Shown in pieces: positions 17,975 to 27,336 of a stretch of DNA of 40,629 bases. The stretch comes from Acidobacteriota bacterium. Its GTDB lineage: Bacteria; Acidobacteriota; UBA6911; RPQK01; JAJDTT01. The notes beneath the pieces are model-generated. The model was given only the letters and a program-made list of their open reading frames with translations, searched no databases and was not told the DNA's origin. The DNA is taken from positions 1 to 40,629 of the forward strand of contig JAPPLF010000032.1 in assembly GCA_028874215.1 (NCBI GenBank), read 5' to 3'. Every line of letters starts with the position of its first letter. The stretch's first letter is position 1. Made by a program: the position numbers and the translations under genes.

Positions 17975-20461
17975 ATGAATCGATGGAGTACGTCCGGACT
18001 GCTCAGCGCGATCCTCCTGGTCATCAGCGGCCAGACCTTGGAAGGAACGCCCCGGATCATTCCCACGCCCCAGAATCAGGCTTGGGACCAACAGGCAGTT
18101 CGGTTTGAGAAAGGATCGGACTCGACCCGGCTGGTTCTGGCAGAAGGAGCTTCGGCAAAGGAACGTCTGGCGGCCGACCTGATCCGCTCCCAGGAAGTTG
18201 GAGTCTTCCCGCCGGCCACGTTCGTGACGGGCGCCGCACCTCAGCCGGTCCCGGGCGGGATCTACCTGGTGGACTGGAGTCGTGACGGCGCTTTGAAAAC
18301 GCAAGCCGATTCCGTCCTTGAGCCGGCCGATCGAGACCTGCTTTCCGATCCTGCCAAGGCCGAACAAGGGTACGTGCTCAAGGTGGTTCCGGGAAACCCG
18401 CCACAGGTCTGGCTCGTCGGTGGAAGCGCCCAGGGCGTTCTCTATGCCGCCGCGTCTCTCCAGCAGGTCATGAAGCGGGCCGGCAGTGCGGTTCTGGTCC
18501 CCAACGGCTCTATTCGTGATTTTCCGGATTTTCGCTATCGGGCCGCGGCCGATTGGTTGCTGTTGGCGGAAATCAACCGCTGGTCCTATGACTGGGGTGA
18601 CGGCAAGCAGGCCTATGTCCAGCGCATCAAGAGGAAAATCGACTTCTGTCTTCGCTACAAGATCAACCTGGTTTTCTTCGACGGGTACGGGTGGAACCGG
18701 GAGAAGTTTCCCGGCTACTCGAGAATGATGAGGGAGTTGAACGCCTACGCCAGAGCGCGGGGCATCAAGCTCCTGTTTGCCGGGTACGGCGCCAACTACG
18801 GCCGTATCGTCCGGCCCGAACACAATGTGGGCAAGGTCTGGTACAACCGCGATCACTATCCGGACGGAACCATCTATTCCTGTTTCGGAGAAAACCGTCC
18901 GGGGCGTGGGATCGTGGGAACCTGCCGCGGGAACGACGAGCTGAACCGGCTCAAAGCCGCCGAGATGGCCGACTTTGTCCGCTCCGTAGAGCCGGGAGCG
19001 CTCTACATCCATCATGAAGACCGCGGAATCGGTGATCCCAACATCGACTATCACCTGACCAACTACGAACTCTGGGTCACCTGGAAGAAGAGATGTTTTC
19101 GTTGTCGCGAGAAATGGCCCAACGACAGCCTCCTCACCAAAGACGGCGGGGCCGGAGGCGTGGCTCATGGTTACAACGAGCTCCTGCGGGCCATTCGAAG
19201 CGTCAAGAATGCCGACTCCGGTTATGACGCCGCCCGCGACTGCACCGTCATGTTCCTCAGTCCCGGTTACAACCCGTTTCCGACCCTGCCCACCGACTGG
19301 GAGAACCACCTGATCTTCTGGGAAAACGTGGTGTCGCTGCTTCCCGACGACGAGAATTTCGAGATCGGCTTCCGGGAGGTCTTCCCCCAGCAGGAAACCG
19401 ATGTGCGGTGGCTCGATGCCTATCGCCAAAGGTTGGGAAGCCAAGGCCTGAACAACCGCACCTTCCTTTTCTTTCTGGGCGGAGCCGATCTTTATTCAAG
19501 GGATTCCTTCAACTACCCCTTTGCAGGGACCGCGGCCATGAACGGGATCTTCAAGGGAGCCGAGACGATCTACAATTTCAGTGGGGCCGGCTTCCAGGAG
19601 CCGCTTCAGCTCTTCAATGCGGAGTACAGCTGGAACGTCGATGCCCCCGGCCATGTCATTCCGACCCGCTATGAGGAGACCCGATCGACTTGGCGGGCGT
19701 TGATGAACAATCGGAATCTGCCACCGGAGATCACCGGCCCCGCCGGGTTTCTCTCCGAGGCCTTCCGACAGCTCTACGGCGACGATGCGGGCGCGAAAAT
19801 GCACCGGATTTTCAACTTCTACCGGAGTCAGCGCCGGATGGAAGTGCCGGAAGGGATCGGCCGCACGATCATGGCCACCCACTACGACCGGACGGTGGAC
19901 CAGGTCTACGGAAGTGAAATCGATCTTCTGGTCCCGGTGGCGGCCGAGAGACTGTATCCCCTCTCGATCCTCTGGAGAATTCTGGCCATGGACCAGGAAT
20001 CAGGAGGCCCGGAATTGTCGGCGCGCGCCACGGAACTGACGACGCTCCTGGGTATCGGCGCCGTGGAATGGCAGAACCGGTGGGCGGAACTCTGGCAGGC
20101 CTACGACGAAGTCAACGCCGAAGCGGTCGCGCTTGTGTCCGAAGTGCTCGGGACCTCCGATCTCCGCGCCGATGCCCGCCCCGACGTCGAATACCTGCGC
20201 AAATGTCTGCGAGTGGGACGGGGTTTCTCCAGGGTTTTGAATCGCTACCATGAGGCGCTGGCGGCTTCGCTGGATAAAAAGGGCCGGGACGTCGTGGCCC
20301 CCCTGGTCGCGCGGACCGGGAACGAACTGGACGCATTGGAATCGCTCCTGGATCGGGACTTTGCGTTTGACACCGTCGATCCACTGGGCGGAGACCAAGC
20401 CACCTGGCTGGAGGGCCTGCACCAGATCAAGGCGCGCCTTCAGGACCTATCGACGGACTAA
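17975..20461 (+). CDS. Exported GH20-like protein, paralog 2
   Basis: 828 residues, starting 22 bp after paralog 1 and probably in its operon. The N-terminus MNRWSTSGLLSAILLVISGQTLEG is a signal peptide. The zincin-like domain motif reads QGVLYAAASLQQV. YIHHED is at 344-349, a CFRC pair at 374-377 precedes KWPND (380-384), and GFREVFPQQET and NAEYSWN follow. The region after about 620 has an extra insertion compared with paralog 1 (around TIMATHYDRTVDQVYGSEIDLL), then the shared DTVDPLGGD end. The start ATG lies some distance from the nearest GAGGAAAGG, so initiation may be weak or coupled to paralog 1. The palindromic repeat of locus B begins directly after its stop codon. Confidence 0.75.
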   Translation: MNRWSTSGLLSAILLVISGQTLEGTPRIIPTPQNQAWDQQAVRFEKGSDSTRLVLAEGASAKERLAADLIRSQEVGVFPPATFVTGAAPQPVPGGIYLVDWSRDGALKTQADSVLEPADRDLLSDPAKAEQGYVLKVVPGNPPQVWLVGGSAQGVLYAAASLQQVMKRAGSAVLVPNGSIRDFPDFRYRAAADWLLLAEINRWSYDWGDGKQAYVQRIKRKIDFCLRYKINLVFFDGYGWNREKFPGYSRMMRELNAYARARGIKLLFAGYGANYGRIVRPEHNVGKVWYNRDHYPDGTIYSCFGENRPGRGIVGTCRGNDELNRLKAAEMADFVRSVEPGALYIHHEDRGIGDPNIDYHLTNYELWVTWKKRCFRCREKWPNDSLLTKDGGAGGVAHGYNELLRAIRSVKNADSGYDAARDCTVMFLSPGYNPFPTLPTDWENHLIFWENVVSLLPDDENFEIGFREVFPQQETDVRWLDAYRQRLGSQGLNNRTFLFFLGGADLYSRDSFNYPFAGTAAMNGIFKGAETIYNFSGAGFQEPLQLFNAEYSWNVDAPGHVIPTRYEETRSTWRALMNNRNLPPEITGPAGFLSEAFRQLYGDDAGAKMHRIFNFYRSQRRMEVPEGIGRTIMATHYDRTVDQVYGSEIDLLVPVAAERLYPLSILWRILAMDQESGGPELSARATELTTLLGIGAVEWQNRWAELWQAYDEVNAEAVALVSEVLGTSDLRADARPDVEYLRKCLRVGRGFSRVLNRYHEALAASLDKKGRDVVAPLVARTGNELDALESLLDRDFAFDTVDPLGGDQATWLEGLHQIKARLQDLSTD

Positions 20462-20631
20462 GCGGAGCGGCGGTTTCCCAACCGCCGAACTCCCGAGTAT
20501 CAAGGTGGCAACGGAAGAACGAGCGATTGGAAATCCCCCCTCCTCGTGTGGAGCGGCGGTTTCCTAACCGCCGAACTCCGATGTGACAACTTGGCGACGA
20601 AGAATGGGCGATTTGAAATCGCTCATTGGAG
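20462..20631 (+). repeat. Multi-hairpin repeat, locus B (two units)
   Basis: Two units of about 86 bp lie head to tail in the intergenic gap between paralogs 2 and 3, starting one base after the stop of paralog 2. H1 copies are at 20468-20487 and 20554-20573; each is followed by a degenerate H2 and by H3 (GAGCGATTGGAAAT in unit 1, GGGCGATTTGAAATCGC in unit 2). The orientation is that of the flanking genes. The GC-rich coding block seen at loci A and D is absent. The second unit ends just before the GGAGGAG ribosome binding site of paralog 3. Confidence 0.9.
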
Positions 20632-20642
20632 GAGATCAAGCA

Positions 20643-23132
20643 ATGTCCCAGAAACTGTTTCTCACAGCGGCTGCGGGAATGTTCCTGATGCTGGCCCAAG
20701 CCTGTCGGTCTTCCGAAGACGATTCGGCTCGGCTGCCCTACGTAATCCCGGACCCGCAATCGATGGTTGTGGCCGGCGACCCCGTTCTCATCCCTGAACG
20801 CCCGGGAAGCGTCGCCATCGCGCTACCCGACAATCCATCCCCCAAACTGCAGTTGGCTGCTCAACTCATACGGGAACGGCTCGCCGAATTGTCAGGCACT
20901 AACGGCCTGGCATCCACCGGGCAATCCGCAAACCCGGCTGAAGAAGCCGCTCTGACCATTCGTCTCCAGGTTTGGCGAGACGGGCAGATTGCCCTGTCCA
21001 ACTCGGTGAATCTGGACAGCGAAGACATCAGCGTTCTCCGCGATACTGCAGAAACAGAACAGAGCTACGTCATCCGAATCGCAAAACAAGACGCGTACCT
21101 GGTGGGCACCACCGATCAGGGAGCCCTCTATGCGGCGGCGACCCTGATTCAACTGTTGGAATCCCGCTCCGGCCGCCTGGAACTGGCGCGAGTTCACATC
21201 CGCGACTTCCCGGATATCCAATACCGCGAGGCGGCCGACTGGTTGCAGAACGTGGAGGGCAACCGCTGGGGATATGACTATGGAGACGGTGAGGCCAACT
21301 TCATCCGGCGGATCAAGAGAAAACTCGACTTTTGCCTGAAATACAAGATCAACGCAGTGACCTTCGACGGTTTCGGCTGGACGCTGGAACCGGAGTACGC
21401 GGCTCTGATGCGATCCATCAACAAGTATGCCAGAGAGCGCGGCATCCACTTGTTCTTCGGGGGATATGGCGCCGGTTACGGGTTGGGAACCTACCAGGGC
21501 TTTTTCAACACCCCTGCCTACCGCGGGAAACTCTTCTACAATCGCCGATCGTATCCGGACGGGGAGATCTACTCCTGTATCGGCATGGCCCATGAGAACG
21601 AGCGGTTCCCGCCCCGAACCCTGGGCACCTGCCGCAGCAACGAAGCGTTGAACCGGCTCAAACAGGAGGAACTTGCCGCTTTTGTAAGGTCCGTTGAGCC
21701 CGGAGCCCTGTACATCCACCACGAGGATCTCAGCAACTATCCGGACACTCAGGTCGAATGGATGGTTCGCGCTGAAGGCTGCCGGAAACGCTGGCCCAAC
21801 GACGATCTGAAGGCGATGGACGGCGGGGCGGGAGCTCTCGCCCACGGGTACAATACGCTGCTGGACGCCATCTTTTCGGTCAAAAACGAGGAATCCGGCT
21901 ACGACGCCTCCAGGGACTGCATCGTTGTCCTGATTTCACCCTCCTACATGGCCTTCGGAGTGGGAGAGACACCCCGCCATCACGACTCCATTGAAGCGGC
22001 GCGCCAGGATTGGAACAACGTCCAGGAACTCTGGGTGAACATCTTCAAGCAGCTAAAGCATCAGGGGCCCAGGGTTCAGGGCGGATTTCGAGAGATGTTT
22101 CCCTTCCAGGGGCCGGAAGACACCTGGCCTCTTCGTCTGCACGAGAAACTGCGCGAGCTGGGCTTGAATTTCGGCAGTTATGTTTTCGTGGTGGAGGGAG
22201 CCAACTACTACAATTCCGATTCCACCTTTATGGCAGCCCCTGTTGCCAGCACCAGTTTTGCCGGGGCCACCACCCTGTACAACTTTTCAGGCACCTTCGC
22301 ACAGGAACCGCAGCAACTTCTCAATGCCGAGTATGCGTGGAATCTCAAGGCCCGGGACTTCTTCCTGCAGCCGACCATCCAGGTCGAAACCGAGCGCCGT
22401 CTCCGGGAGTACCAGGAGAACCTGGTTGAGCCGGAAGAGATCTTCTCGGAATCAGGTTTTCTGGGTGAAGCCTGCCGCGAGCTCTATGGCGACGAAGCGG
22501 GCGGGTACATGTATCAGTACTTCCGGCGCTCCCGCGAGCAGCGGGAGTTCGCTTCTCCCGGCTATTACCAGGAGGGCCATGGCCGCTGGACGCTTTCCAA
22601 GATCTACCCCATGAACACCATGTTTTACAACTTGGCCAATGCGCAGCGAACCTGGGAGAAGAACTTGGCCGATACCCAGATCGGGAAAACTCTGGTTGGT
22701 TTCGCGCGGAACGCCGGTGGCGGTCCGGACATCTCAACTCAGGATCTTTATCGAAAACTGGAGGGAATCTGGAGACTGCGTGCGGAAGTGACCCGCGAGG
22801 CGAAGGCGGATGTGGAGAAGGCGCTCCAGGTGGCCGGGTTGACGGCCGGTAACAAGGAAGACTTGAGTCATCTTTCCAAGCGCCTTGAACTCGGGTACCG
22901 GTTCTCGGCCGCTGTAGCCGCTCTTTATCGTGTCTACCAATTCCACCATGACGCCGACACCGATTCCGTCACCAAGGCGCTGGAAGAGTCGAAACGCCTC
23001 GTCGCTGATGTCGAGAGCTTCAAGGACGAGACCTTTACTTTCGCAATGACGGACCCCAGCGGCGGAGACCAGTCCTCCTGGCAGTTCTACATCGACTCCA
23101 TGCGGGACAAGCTGGACGAGCTGAAGTTCTGA
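20643..23132 (+). CDS. Exported GH20-like protein, paralog 3 (putative lipoprotein)
   Basis: 829 residues. The ATG at 20643 has GGAGGAG eight bases upstream; earlier in-frame Mets fall inside the repeat. The N-terminus MSQKLFLTAAAGMFLMLAQAC has a lipobox-like end with C21, so the protein is probably membrane-anchored, unlike paralogs 1 and 2. Motifs: QGALYAAATLIQL in the zincin-like domain, YIHHED (357-362), C380 then RWPND (383-387) with no second cysteine, GFREMFPFQ, and NAEYAWN. The C-terminus keeps TDPSGGDQSSW. It is 60 bp upstream of the TonB-dependent receptor, so a surface enzyme working with that transporter is a reasonable inference. Confidence 0.75.
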   Translation: MSQKLFLTAAAGMFLMLAQACRSSEDDSARLPYVIPDPQSMVVAGDPVLIPERPGSVAIALPDNPSPKLQLAAQLIRERLAELSGTNGLASTGQSANPAEEAALTIRLQVWRDGQIALSNSVNLDSEDISVLRDTAETEQSYVIRIAKQDAYLVGTTDQGALYAAATLIQLLESRSGRLELARVHIRDFPDIQYREAADWLQNVEGNRWGYDYGDGEANFIRRIKRKLDFCLKYKINAVTFDGFGWTLEPEYAALMRSINKYARERGIHLFFGGYGAGYGLGTYQGFFNTPAYRGKLFYNRRSYPDGEIYSCIGMAHENERFPPRTLGTCRSNEALNRLKQEELAAFVRSVEPGALYIHHEDLSNYPDTQVEWMVRAEGCRKRWPNDDLKAMDGGAGALAHGYNTLLDAIFSVKNEESGYDASRDCIVVLISPSYMAFGVGETPRHHDSIEAARQDWNNVQELWVNIFKQLKHQGPRVQGGFREMFPFQGPEDTWPLRLHEKLRELGLNFGSYVFVVEGANYYNSDSTFMAAPVASTSFAGATTLYNFSGTFAQEPQQLLNAEYAWNLKARDFFLQPTIQVETERRLREYQENLVEPEEIFSESGFLGEACRELYGDEAGGYMYQYFRRSREQREFASPGYYQEGHGRWTLSKIYPMNTMFYNLANAQRTWEKNLADTQIGKTLVGFARNAGGGPDISTQDLYRKLEGIWRLRAEVTREAKADVEKALQVAGLTAGNKEDLSHLSKRLELGYRFSAAVAALYRVYQFHHDADTDSVTKALEESKRLVADVESFKDETFTFAMTDPSGGDQSSWQFYIDSMRDKLDELKF

Positions 23133-23192
23133 TTCCGGCGGATTATTTCCTTTTTCCGACAGAGATCACAGCTACAGGGCAGTTGAGCGCCA

Positions 23193-25700
23193 ATGGCCGG
23201 TCAAGGCCTGTTTTTCGGAGTCCTCCTTTTCTTTTTCCCCGTCTGCACCATGGGTGAGAGTCCCGCAACTGCCGAGAGTGCCACAGTCAATTGCGACGAT
23301 TCGACCCCGGAGGACGAAGATGAAAATAAGCACGTAAAGCTTTTGATCAGAGTCCTTGATGAGACTGGCCAGGCTGTCGAAGGCGCCCAGGTGACACTGG
23401 TCCACCAAGGAACCTTATCCGTGTCGAAAGCAAAAACAGACTTGATTGGTCAATGCAAGTTCATCAACCTGGCTCGCTCCTCCTACCGGCTTCAGGTTGA
23501 AAAGAAAGGCTTCTATGTCGCACACCGTGATCCTGTACCGGTCCCCGAAACAGAAGCTGTAGAAGTCACACTCAATCACTACAGAGAGGTCTCCGATGGC
23601 GTGGATGTGGTTTATACCCCATCGTCCATAGATCCGAGTCAGACCGTTAGCAGCGAATCCCTGGACGCTAGAGAAATAGTAAACCTCCCCTACCCGACAA
23701 CCCGGGACGTCCGAAACGCCTTGCCGTTCCTCGCCGGCGTGGTCAAGGACAACAACGGACAAATCCACGTCAGGGGATCGGCGACCTATCAGACTCGTGA
23801 TCAATTGGATGGATTCAATGTCACTCATCCAGCCGGCGGCACACAGCGCCTTCGATTCAGTCCCGATGCCGTCCGGTCGATTCAGGTTGTGGACAGCCGC
23901 TACTCGGCTGAGTACGGGAAAGCATCAGGTGGGATCGTCAACTTTACGACTGCGACAGGAGACGATCGGTATCGCTTTTCGGCGACCAATTTCATTCCTT
24001 CTTTTCAAGACCGCAAGGGCGTACATATCAACGCCTGGACACCGAGGATGAATTTTTCCGGGCCGCTCCGCAAAGGTACAGCCTGGTTCTTTCTGGGGTT
24101 GCAGGGCGAGTACAACTTGGACGTTGTAAGGGAATTGCCTCAGGGTCAGGACCGAAACCGCGCCTGGCGATGGAACAATCTGGCCAATGTCCAAATCAAT
24201 CTGACGCCATCCAACATTTTGACTGCGGGATTTCTTGGCAATCGATATGAATCCGATCACCTGGGTTTGTCTCGATTCGATCCGTTGGAGACGACTCGCC
24301 GGCGCAGGGACCAAGCCTACCTGGTGACGTTGAAGGACCAGATCTACCTTTCCGGGGCTCTGTTGGAGATCGGATTTGCCGTGAACGAGTTCACGACCAA
24401 CGAGCAGCCACTCGGTGACTCTCCGTACCAGATCAAACCTGGCGGCAGTGGAGGAAACTTTTTCAAGCAGGCCGAGGAAGACGCTCAACGTCTTGAGTGG
24501 ATCGCGAATTTCACCTGGCCAACCCACCATTGGCATGGGCGGCACCAGTTCAAAATCGGAACAGATCTTGATCGCATCGGTTTTCAGAAATCGGAAAATC
24601 GGCGACCCATACTCGTTTTTCGCGAAGACGGCACCCTCTCCCGGGAAACGACGTTTACGGGAGGTTCGGACATCGACCGAAACAACTGGAAGGTTGGCCT
24701 GTTTGGGCAGGATCGTTGGTCATTGTCAGATCGCTGGTTGCTGGAACTGGGACTGCGATTCGACTGGGACAAGACGATTCGGCAACCGCTGATTTCCCCT
24801 CGCCTGGCCTCGAGCTACCTGTTGACTGACAACGATAGTAGCCAGGTGACGGGAGGAATCGGGATTTTTTATGACGCGACGAACCTGAACATTCTAAGTC
24901 GCCCCGCCGCAGGTCGACGAATTGACCAGGTCTACGCCGAGGACGGCACATCTCCAGTCGGACAACCCATTGAAACCAGGTTGCTTGCAAATCAAGAGAC
25001 CTTGAGGGCACCCCGATTTCTGAACTGGAGTTTGGGCCTGGAGCAGAGATTGCCCGCCGGAATCTATCTGCACGGGGAATACCAGCAGAAGAGAGGCAGA
25101 GACGGACTGGCTTTCATTCAACAAAGCCGGCAGCCAACAAGCTGGCCCAGGACCCTTGAGCTGCGCAACGTCCGCAAAGACCGCTACACAGCGATTCAAA
25201 TCACGGTGCGGCACACAATTGAAAATCGATCCAGCTTTTTCACTTGCTACACTCGCGCGAGCAGCCGTTCCAGTCATGTATTCGAGTTCGATATCGACAA
25301 CATCATTGTCGGGTCTCAGGCTGAGGGTCCGCAGCCTTGGGATACTCCCAACCGTGTTATTGCATGGGGTTGGCTGATTTTGCCAAAGGACCTGCAGCTC
25401 GCCTATTCGTTGGAATGGAGGGATGGGTTTCCGTTCAGCCTGGTCAATGAAGACCAGGCCCTTGTAGGACTGCCCAATTCACGGCGCTATCCCTACTACT
25501 TCTCGTTAAACATCCATGTGGAGCGTCGAATCCGGCTGCTGGGTCGCCATTGGGCTCTGCGAGTGGGCTTCAATGACGTGACAGGCCGCGAAAATCCTAC
25601 AGTGGTGGACAATAATGTGGATTCGCCGAATTTCATGACCTTTGGAGCAGCCCAGGGGCGAGCGCTTGTGGCCCGACTCAGATTGATCGGGCGAACGTAG
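23193..25700 (+). CDS. TonB-dependent receptor with carboxypeptidase-regulatory N-domain
   Basis: An 835-residue outer-membrane receptor of the Oar-like type common in Acidobacteriota. A signal peptide (GLFFGVLLFFFPVCTMGES) is followed by a CarboxypepD_reg-like beta-sandwich (about 45-115, VKLLIRVLDETGQAVEGAQVTLV). Next come a plug domain (about 135-260, with VRNALPFLAGV, IHVRGSATYQTRDQLDGFNV and YGKASGGIVNFTT) and a 22-strand-type barrel to the C-terminus. No clear TonB box is seen. The end (ARLRLIGRT) lacks the usual terminal aromatic residue. There is no SusD-like partner nearby. Its position after three GH20-like genes suggests uptake of their products; the actual ligand is unknown. The ribosome binding site is weak. 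Confidence 0.88.
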   Translation: MAGQGLFFGVLLFFFPVCTMGESPATAESATVNCDDSTPEDEDENKHVKLLIRVLDETGQAVEGAQVTLVHQGTLSVSKAKTDLIGQCKFINLARSSYRLQVEKKGFYVAHRDPVPVPETEAVEVTLNHYREVSDGVDVVYTPSSIDPSQTVSSESLDAREIVNLPYPTTRDVRNALPFLAGVVKDNNGQIHVRGSATYQTRDQLDGFNVTHPAGGTQRLRFSPDAVRSIQVVDSRYSAEYGKASGGIVNFTTATGDDRYRFSATNFIPSFQDRKGVHINAWTPRMNFSGPLRKGTAWFFLGLQGEYNLDVVRELPQGQDRNRAWRWNNLANVQINLTPSNILTAGFLGNRYESDHLGLSRFDPLETTRRRRDQAYLVTLKDQIYLSGALLEIGFAVNEFTTNEQPLGDSPYQIKPGGSGGNFFKQAEEDAQRLEWIANFTWPTHHWHGRHQFKIGTDLDRIGFQKSENRRPILVFREDGTLSRETTFTGGSDIDRNNWKVGLFGQDRWSLSDRWLLELGLRFDWDKTIRQPLISPRLASSYLLTDNDSSQVTGGIGIFYDATNLNILSRPAAGRRIDQVYAEDGTSPVGQPIETRLLANQETLRAPRFLNWSLGLEQRLPAGIYLHGEYQQKRGRDGLAFIQQSRQPTSWPRTLELRNVRKDRYTAIQITVRHTIENRSSFFTCYTRASSRSSHVFEFDIDNIIVGSQAEGPQPWDTPNRVIAWGWLILPKDLQLAYSLEWRDGFPFSLVNEDQALVGLPNSRRYPYYFSLNIHVERRIRLLGRHWALRVGFNDVTGRENPTVVDNNVDSPNFMTFGAAQGRALVARLRLIGRT

Positions 25701-25802
25701 CTTGCAAATTTCCTCAGAGCGGGATTCCTGTCCTTTCCGGTTTGTTCTGCAAGACAGGGAGGGCTGTTAGTCGACGTAGTCACTGCTTGAGGGGTGCTCA
25801 GT

Positions 25803-25834
25803 CGCAAGAGAGGGGACTGTCCTTCTCTCTTGCG
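25803..25834. repeat. 10-bp perfect inverted repeat beside the transposase remnant
   Basis: CGCAAGAGAG (25803-25812) and CTCTCTTGCG (25825-25834) flank a 12-base loop with GGGACTGTCC. A second, outer pair GTGCTCAG/CTGAGCAC spans 25794-25855. The loop sequence resembles ends I associate with small insertion sequences. It directly abuts the IS630-like fragment, so it is probably a leftover of the same event. Apart from this and the remnant, 25701-26130 holds no gene I can support. Confidence 0.5.
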
Positions 25835-25980
25835 TGGCGGAAATCGAACTGAGCACGCTGTGCGAACGATGCCCGGACCGCCGCATTCCCAGCCTGGCCC
25901 GGATGAAACGCGAGATCGAGGCTTGGGTCGTGGATCGGAATCAACGGCAAACCGAGATCAACTGGCACGAGAAGACAACC
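25834..25980 (+). pseudogene. IS630-family transposase C-terminal remnant
   Basis: The frame reads AEIELSTLCERCPDRRIPSL, then a helical stretch with MKREIEAWVVDRN and QTEINW, which is the typical last part of IS630-family transposases. Everything before this, including the catalytic DDE core and the WLN segment that normally precedes AEIE, is missing. The usual end (FTTxDARIKLKRLYP) is replaced by unrelated sequence. It is a dead fragment, about 45 codons long, left between the TonB receptor and the bactofilins. Confidence 0.7.
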
Positions 25981-26130
25981 GAGCCTGTTGCGCTGGATGG
26001 ATTCGCGGCGCTACGTGCGGTGTGGACGCGACACTCGAATAGTTGAGACGCTTTGTGACCGCTGCCGCCGCCAGATCGTGATCGCGTACTCGCGGGAACG
26101 GGCCGAGAAGAGAGACGGGCAACTCCGACT

Positions 26131-26673
26131 CTATTGACGTCCCTGTCCTGGGACAGGCATGACGGTCCGGCCGTTGGACGGCAAGGGTTTCGATGATGCG
26201 GGATCATTCGTCCTGTGCCCCTGACGGATGGTCAATGGAACCGAGATATCGCTCGCCGAGCGGTGTTTGGCAGCGACCTCGACGCGACCTCTGAACTCAC
26301 ACCCTTCGTCCATGCTGACCCGGACCGTGGTGAGGTCACCGTGGACCACTCCGGAGGGACCCAGAGAGACCACTTCTTCTCCCTGAAGGTTGCCTTCGAC
26401 ATGACCCTCGATCCGAATCACCCGGGCCAGGATATCGCCCTGGACCCGACCGTTGCGGCCCACCGTGACGGTGTGCCCGGAAAGCGACACCGTACCGTCG
26501 AACCGGCCATTGATGGTCAGGTCCTGAGTGCCGCTCACCTCTCCTTTGAAGACGAGGGCTTCCCCGATGAGGGCATGTTCTACAGATTCGCCGGCAGGAT
26601 CGTACAAGACCGAGGCCGGAGGCCCGGAGTCTGGGGAAGAAATCAAGGGCTTCCGGAGCTTTGTTCTCCACAT
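26131..26673 (-). CDS. Bactofilin (first of two)
   Basis: A 180-residue polymer-forming cytoskeletal protein (bactofilin, DUF583). The right-handed beta-helix core spans about residues 35-130, with the typical phrases VFKGEVSGTQDLTINGRFDGTV, GRVQGDILARVIRIEGHVEGNL and SGVVHGDLTTVRV. The tails on both sides are unstructured and Pro/Ser/Arg-rich, longer at the C-terminus. Bactofilins polymerise without nucleotide and scaffold cell-shape or envelope enzymes. The ATG at 26673 has no good ribosome binding site. It is divergent from the second bactofilin at 26978. Confidence 0.85.
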   Translation of the reverse strand: MWRTKLRKPLISSPDSGPPASVLYDPAGESVEHALIGEALVFKGEVSGTQDLTINGRFDGTVSLSGHTVTVGRNGRVQGDILARVIRIEGHVEGNLQGEEVVSLGPSGVVHGDLTTVRVSMDEGCEFRGRVEVAAKHRSASDISVPLTIRQGHRTNDPASSKPLPSNGRTVMPVPGQGRQ

Positions 26674-26977
26674 GGTGGAATCGAACGGACGACGAACAAG
26701 ACGGACGATAGCAGGTCTCTATGACGTAATCATGTCTCACATGAGGACGAGACTAAGGAAGATCAACACCATGTCTCGCCGGCTGGCGGCTCTGGAAGGG
26801 TCCGCCGAACCCCCCGGACGGCGGGCCGGCTACACGGATGGGACGTAGACGGCCACCAGCGTCTGGTGAATTTGCCCGCGTCATGGCATCCTGACACATC
26901 GACTGATGGTGCCGCCTCGTGTTTTACCCAACTCTCTGAAACAGGAGTCCGGCCGCCGCCGGTAGCAGAAGAATAGG
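26674..26977. promoter_or_regulatory. Intergenic region between divergent bactofilins
   Basis: About 300 bp with no convincing gene; a 38-codon frame at 26731-26848 is weak. It holds a perfect inverted repeat TCATGT-CTC-ACATGA (26730-26744) that could be an operator for either bactofilin gene. No clear sigma-70 boxes were found on either strand. Confidence 0.35.
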
Positions 26978-27331
26978 ATGTCAGATCTCCAAGAGCCGGA
27001 AAATCCCGAGAAACGATCCGTTATCGGGTCTGCCATCAACATCCAGGGGGAAGTGAGCGGACGTCAGGATCTGCTCATTCGTGGTCGAGTCGAAGGGCGA
27101 ATATCACTCCCCGGGTGCTCCCTCATCGTGGAGCGGGAAGGCCGGGTCAAGGCCGATCTGGAGGCGAAAGTGATTCGGATCGACGGTCATGTGGCCGGGA
27201 GCGTTCAGGGAGAAGAACAGATCCGCGTGAAGGGTCGCGCCCGAGGCGATCTGAGCGCTCCTAAAGTGATTTTGGAAGAGGGGTGCCACTACTGCGGCAC
27301 CGTCGAAACGGGCAGCCAAACTTCGCGATAG
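26978..27331 (+). CDS. Bactofilin (second of two)
   Basis: A 117-residue bactofilin whose beta-helix fills about residues 15-113: INIQGEVSGRQDLLIRGRVEGRISLPGC, GRVKADLEAKVIRIDGHVAGSV and ARGDLSAPKVILEEGCHYCGTVE. Compared with the divergent partner at 26131 it has the same core but almost no C-terminal tail, as in minimal bactofilins. The two may co-polymerise, which is common for paired bactofilins. A weak AATAGG sits before the ATG. Two codons after its stop the sequence becomes a truncated antitoxin gene, so the region downstream has been rearranged. Confidence 0.85.
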   Translation: MSDLQEPENPEKRSVIGSAINIQGEVSGRQDLLIRGRVEGRISLPGCSLIVEREGRVKADLEAKVIRIDGHVAGSVQGEEQIRVKGRARGDLSAPKVILEEGCHYCGTVETGSQTSR

Positions 27332-27336
27332 GCGGC

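Noticed and set aside
15310-18066. A 918-codon open frame antisense to paralog 1, and similar long antisense frames at 17783-19444 and 34642-36105
   Set aside because: They run antisense to clearly coding genes with family motifs, have low-complexity GC-rich composition and no recognisable domains. They are shadows of codon bias.
26042-26130. A frame reading IVIAYSRERAEKRDG that recalls an IS1634-type transposase segment
   Set aside because: Only about ten residues match from memory, and the context is unconserved. Chance similarity cannot be excluded.
26731-26848. A 38-codon plus-strand frame between the bactofilins
   Set aside because: No ribosome binding site, no recognisable motif and no sign of conservation.
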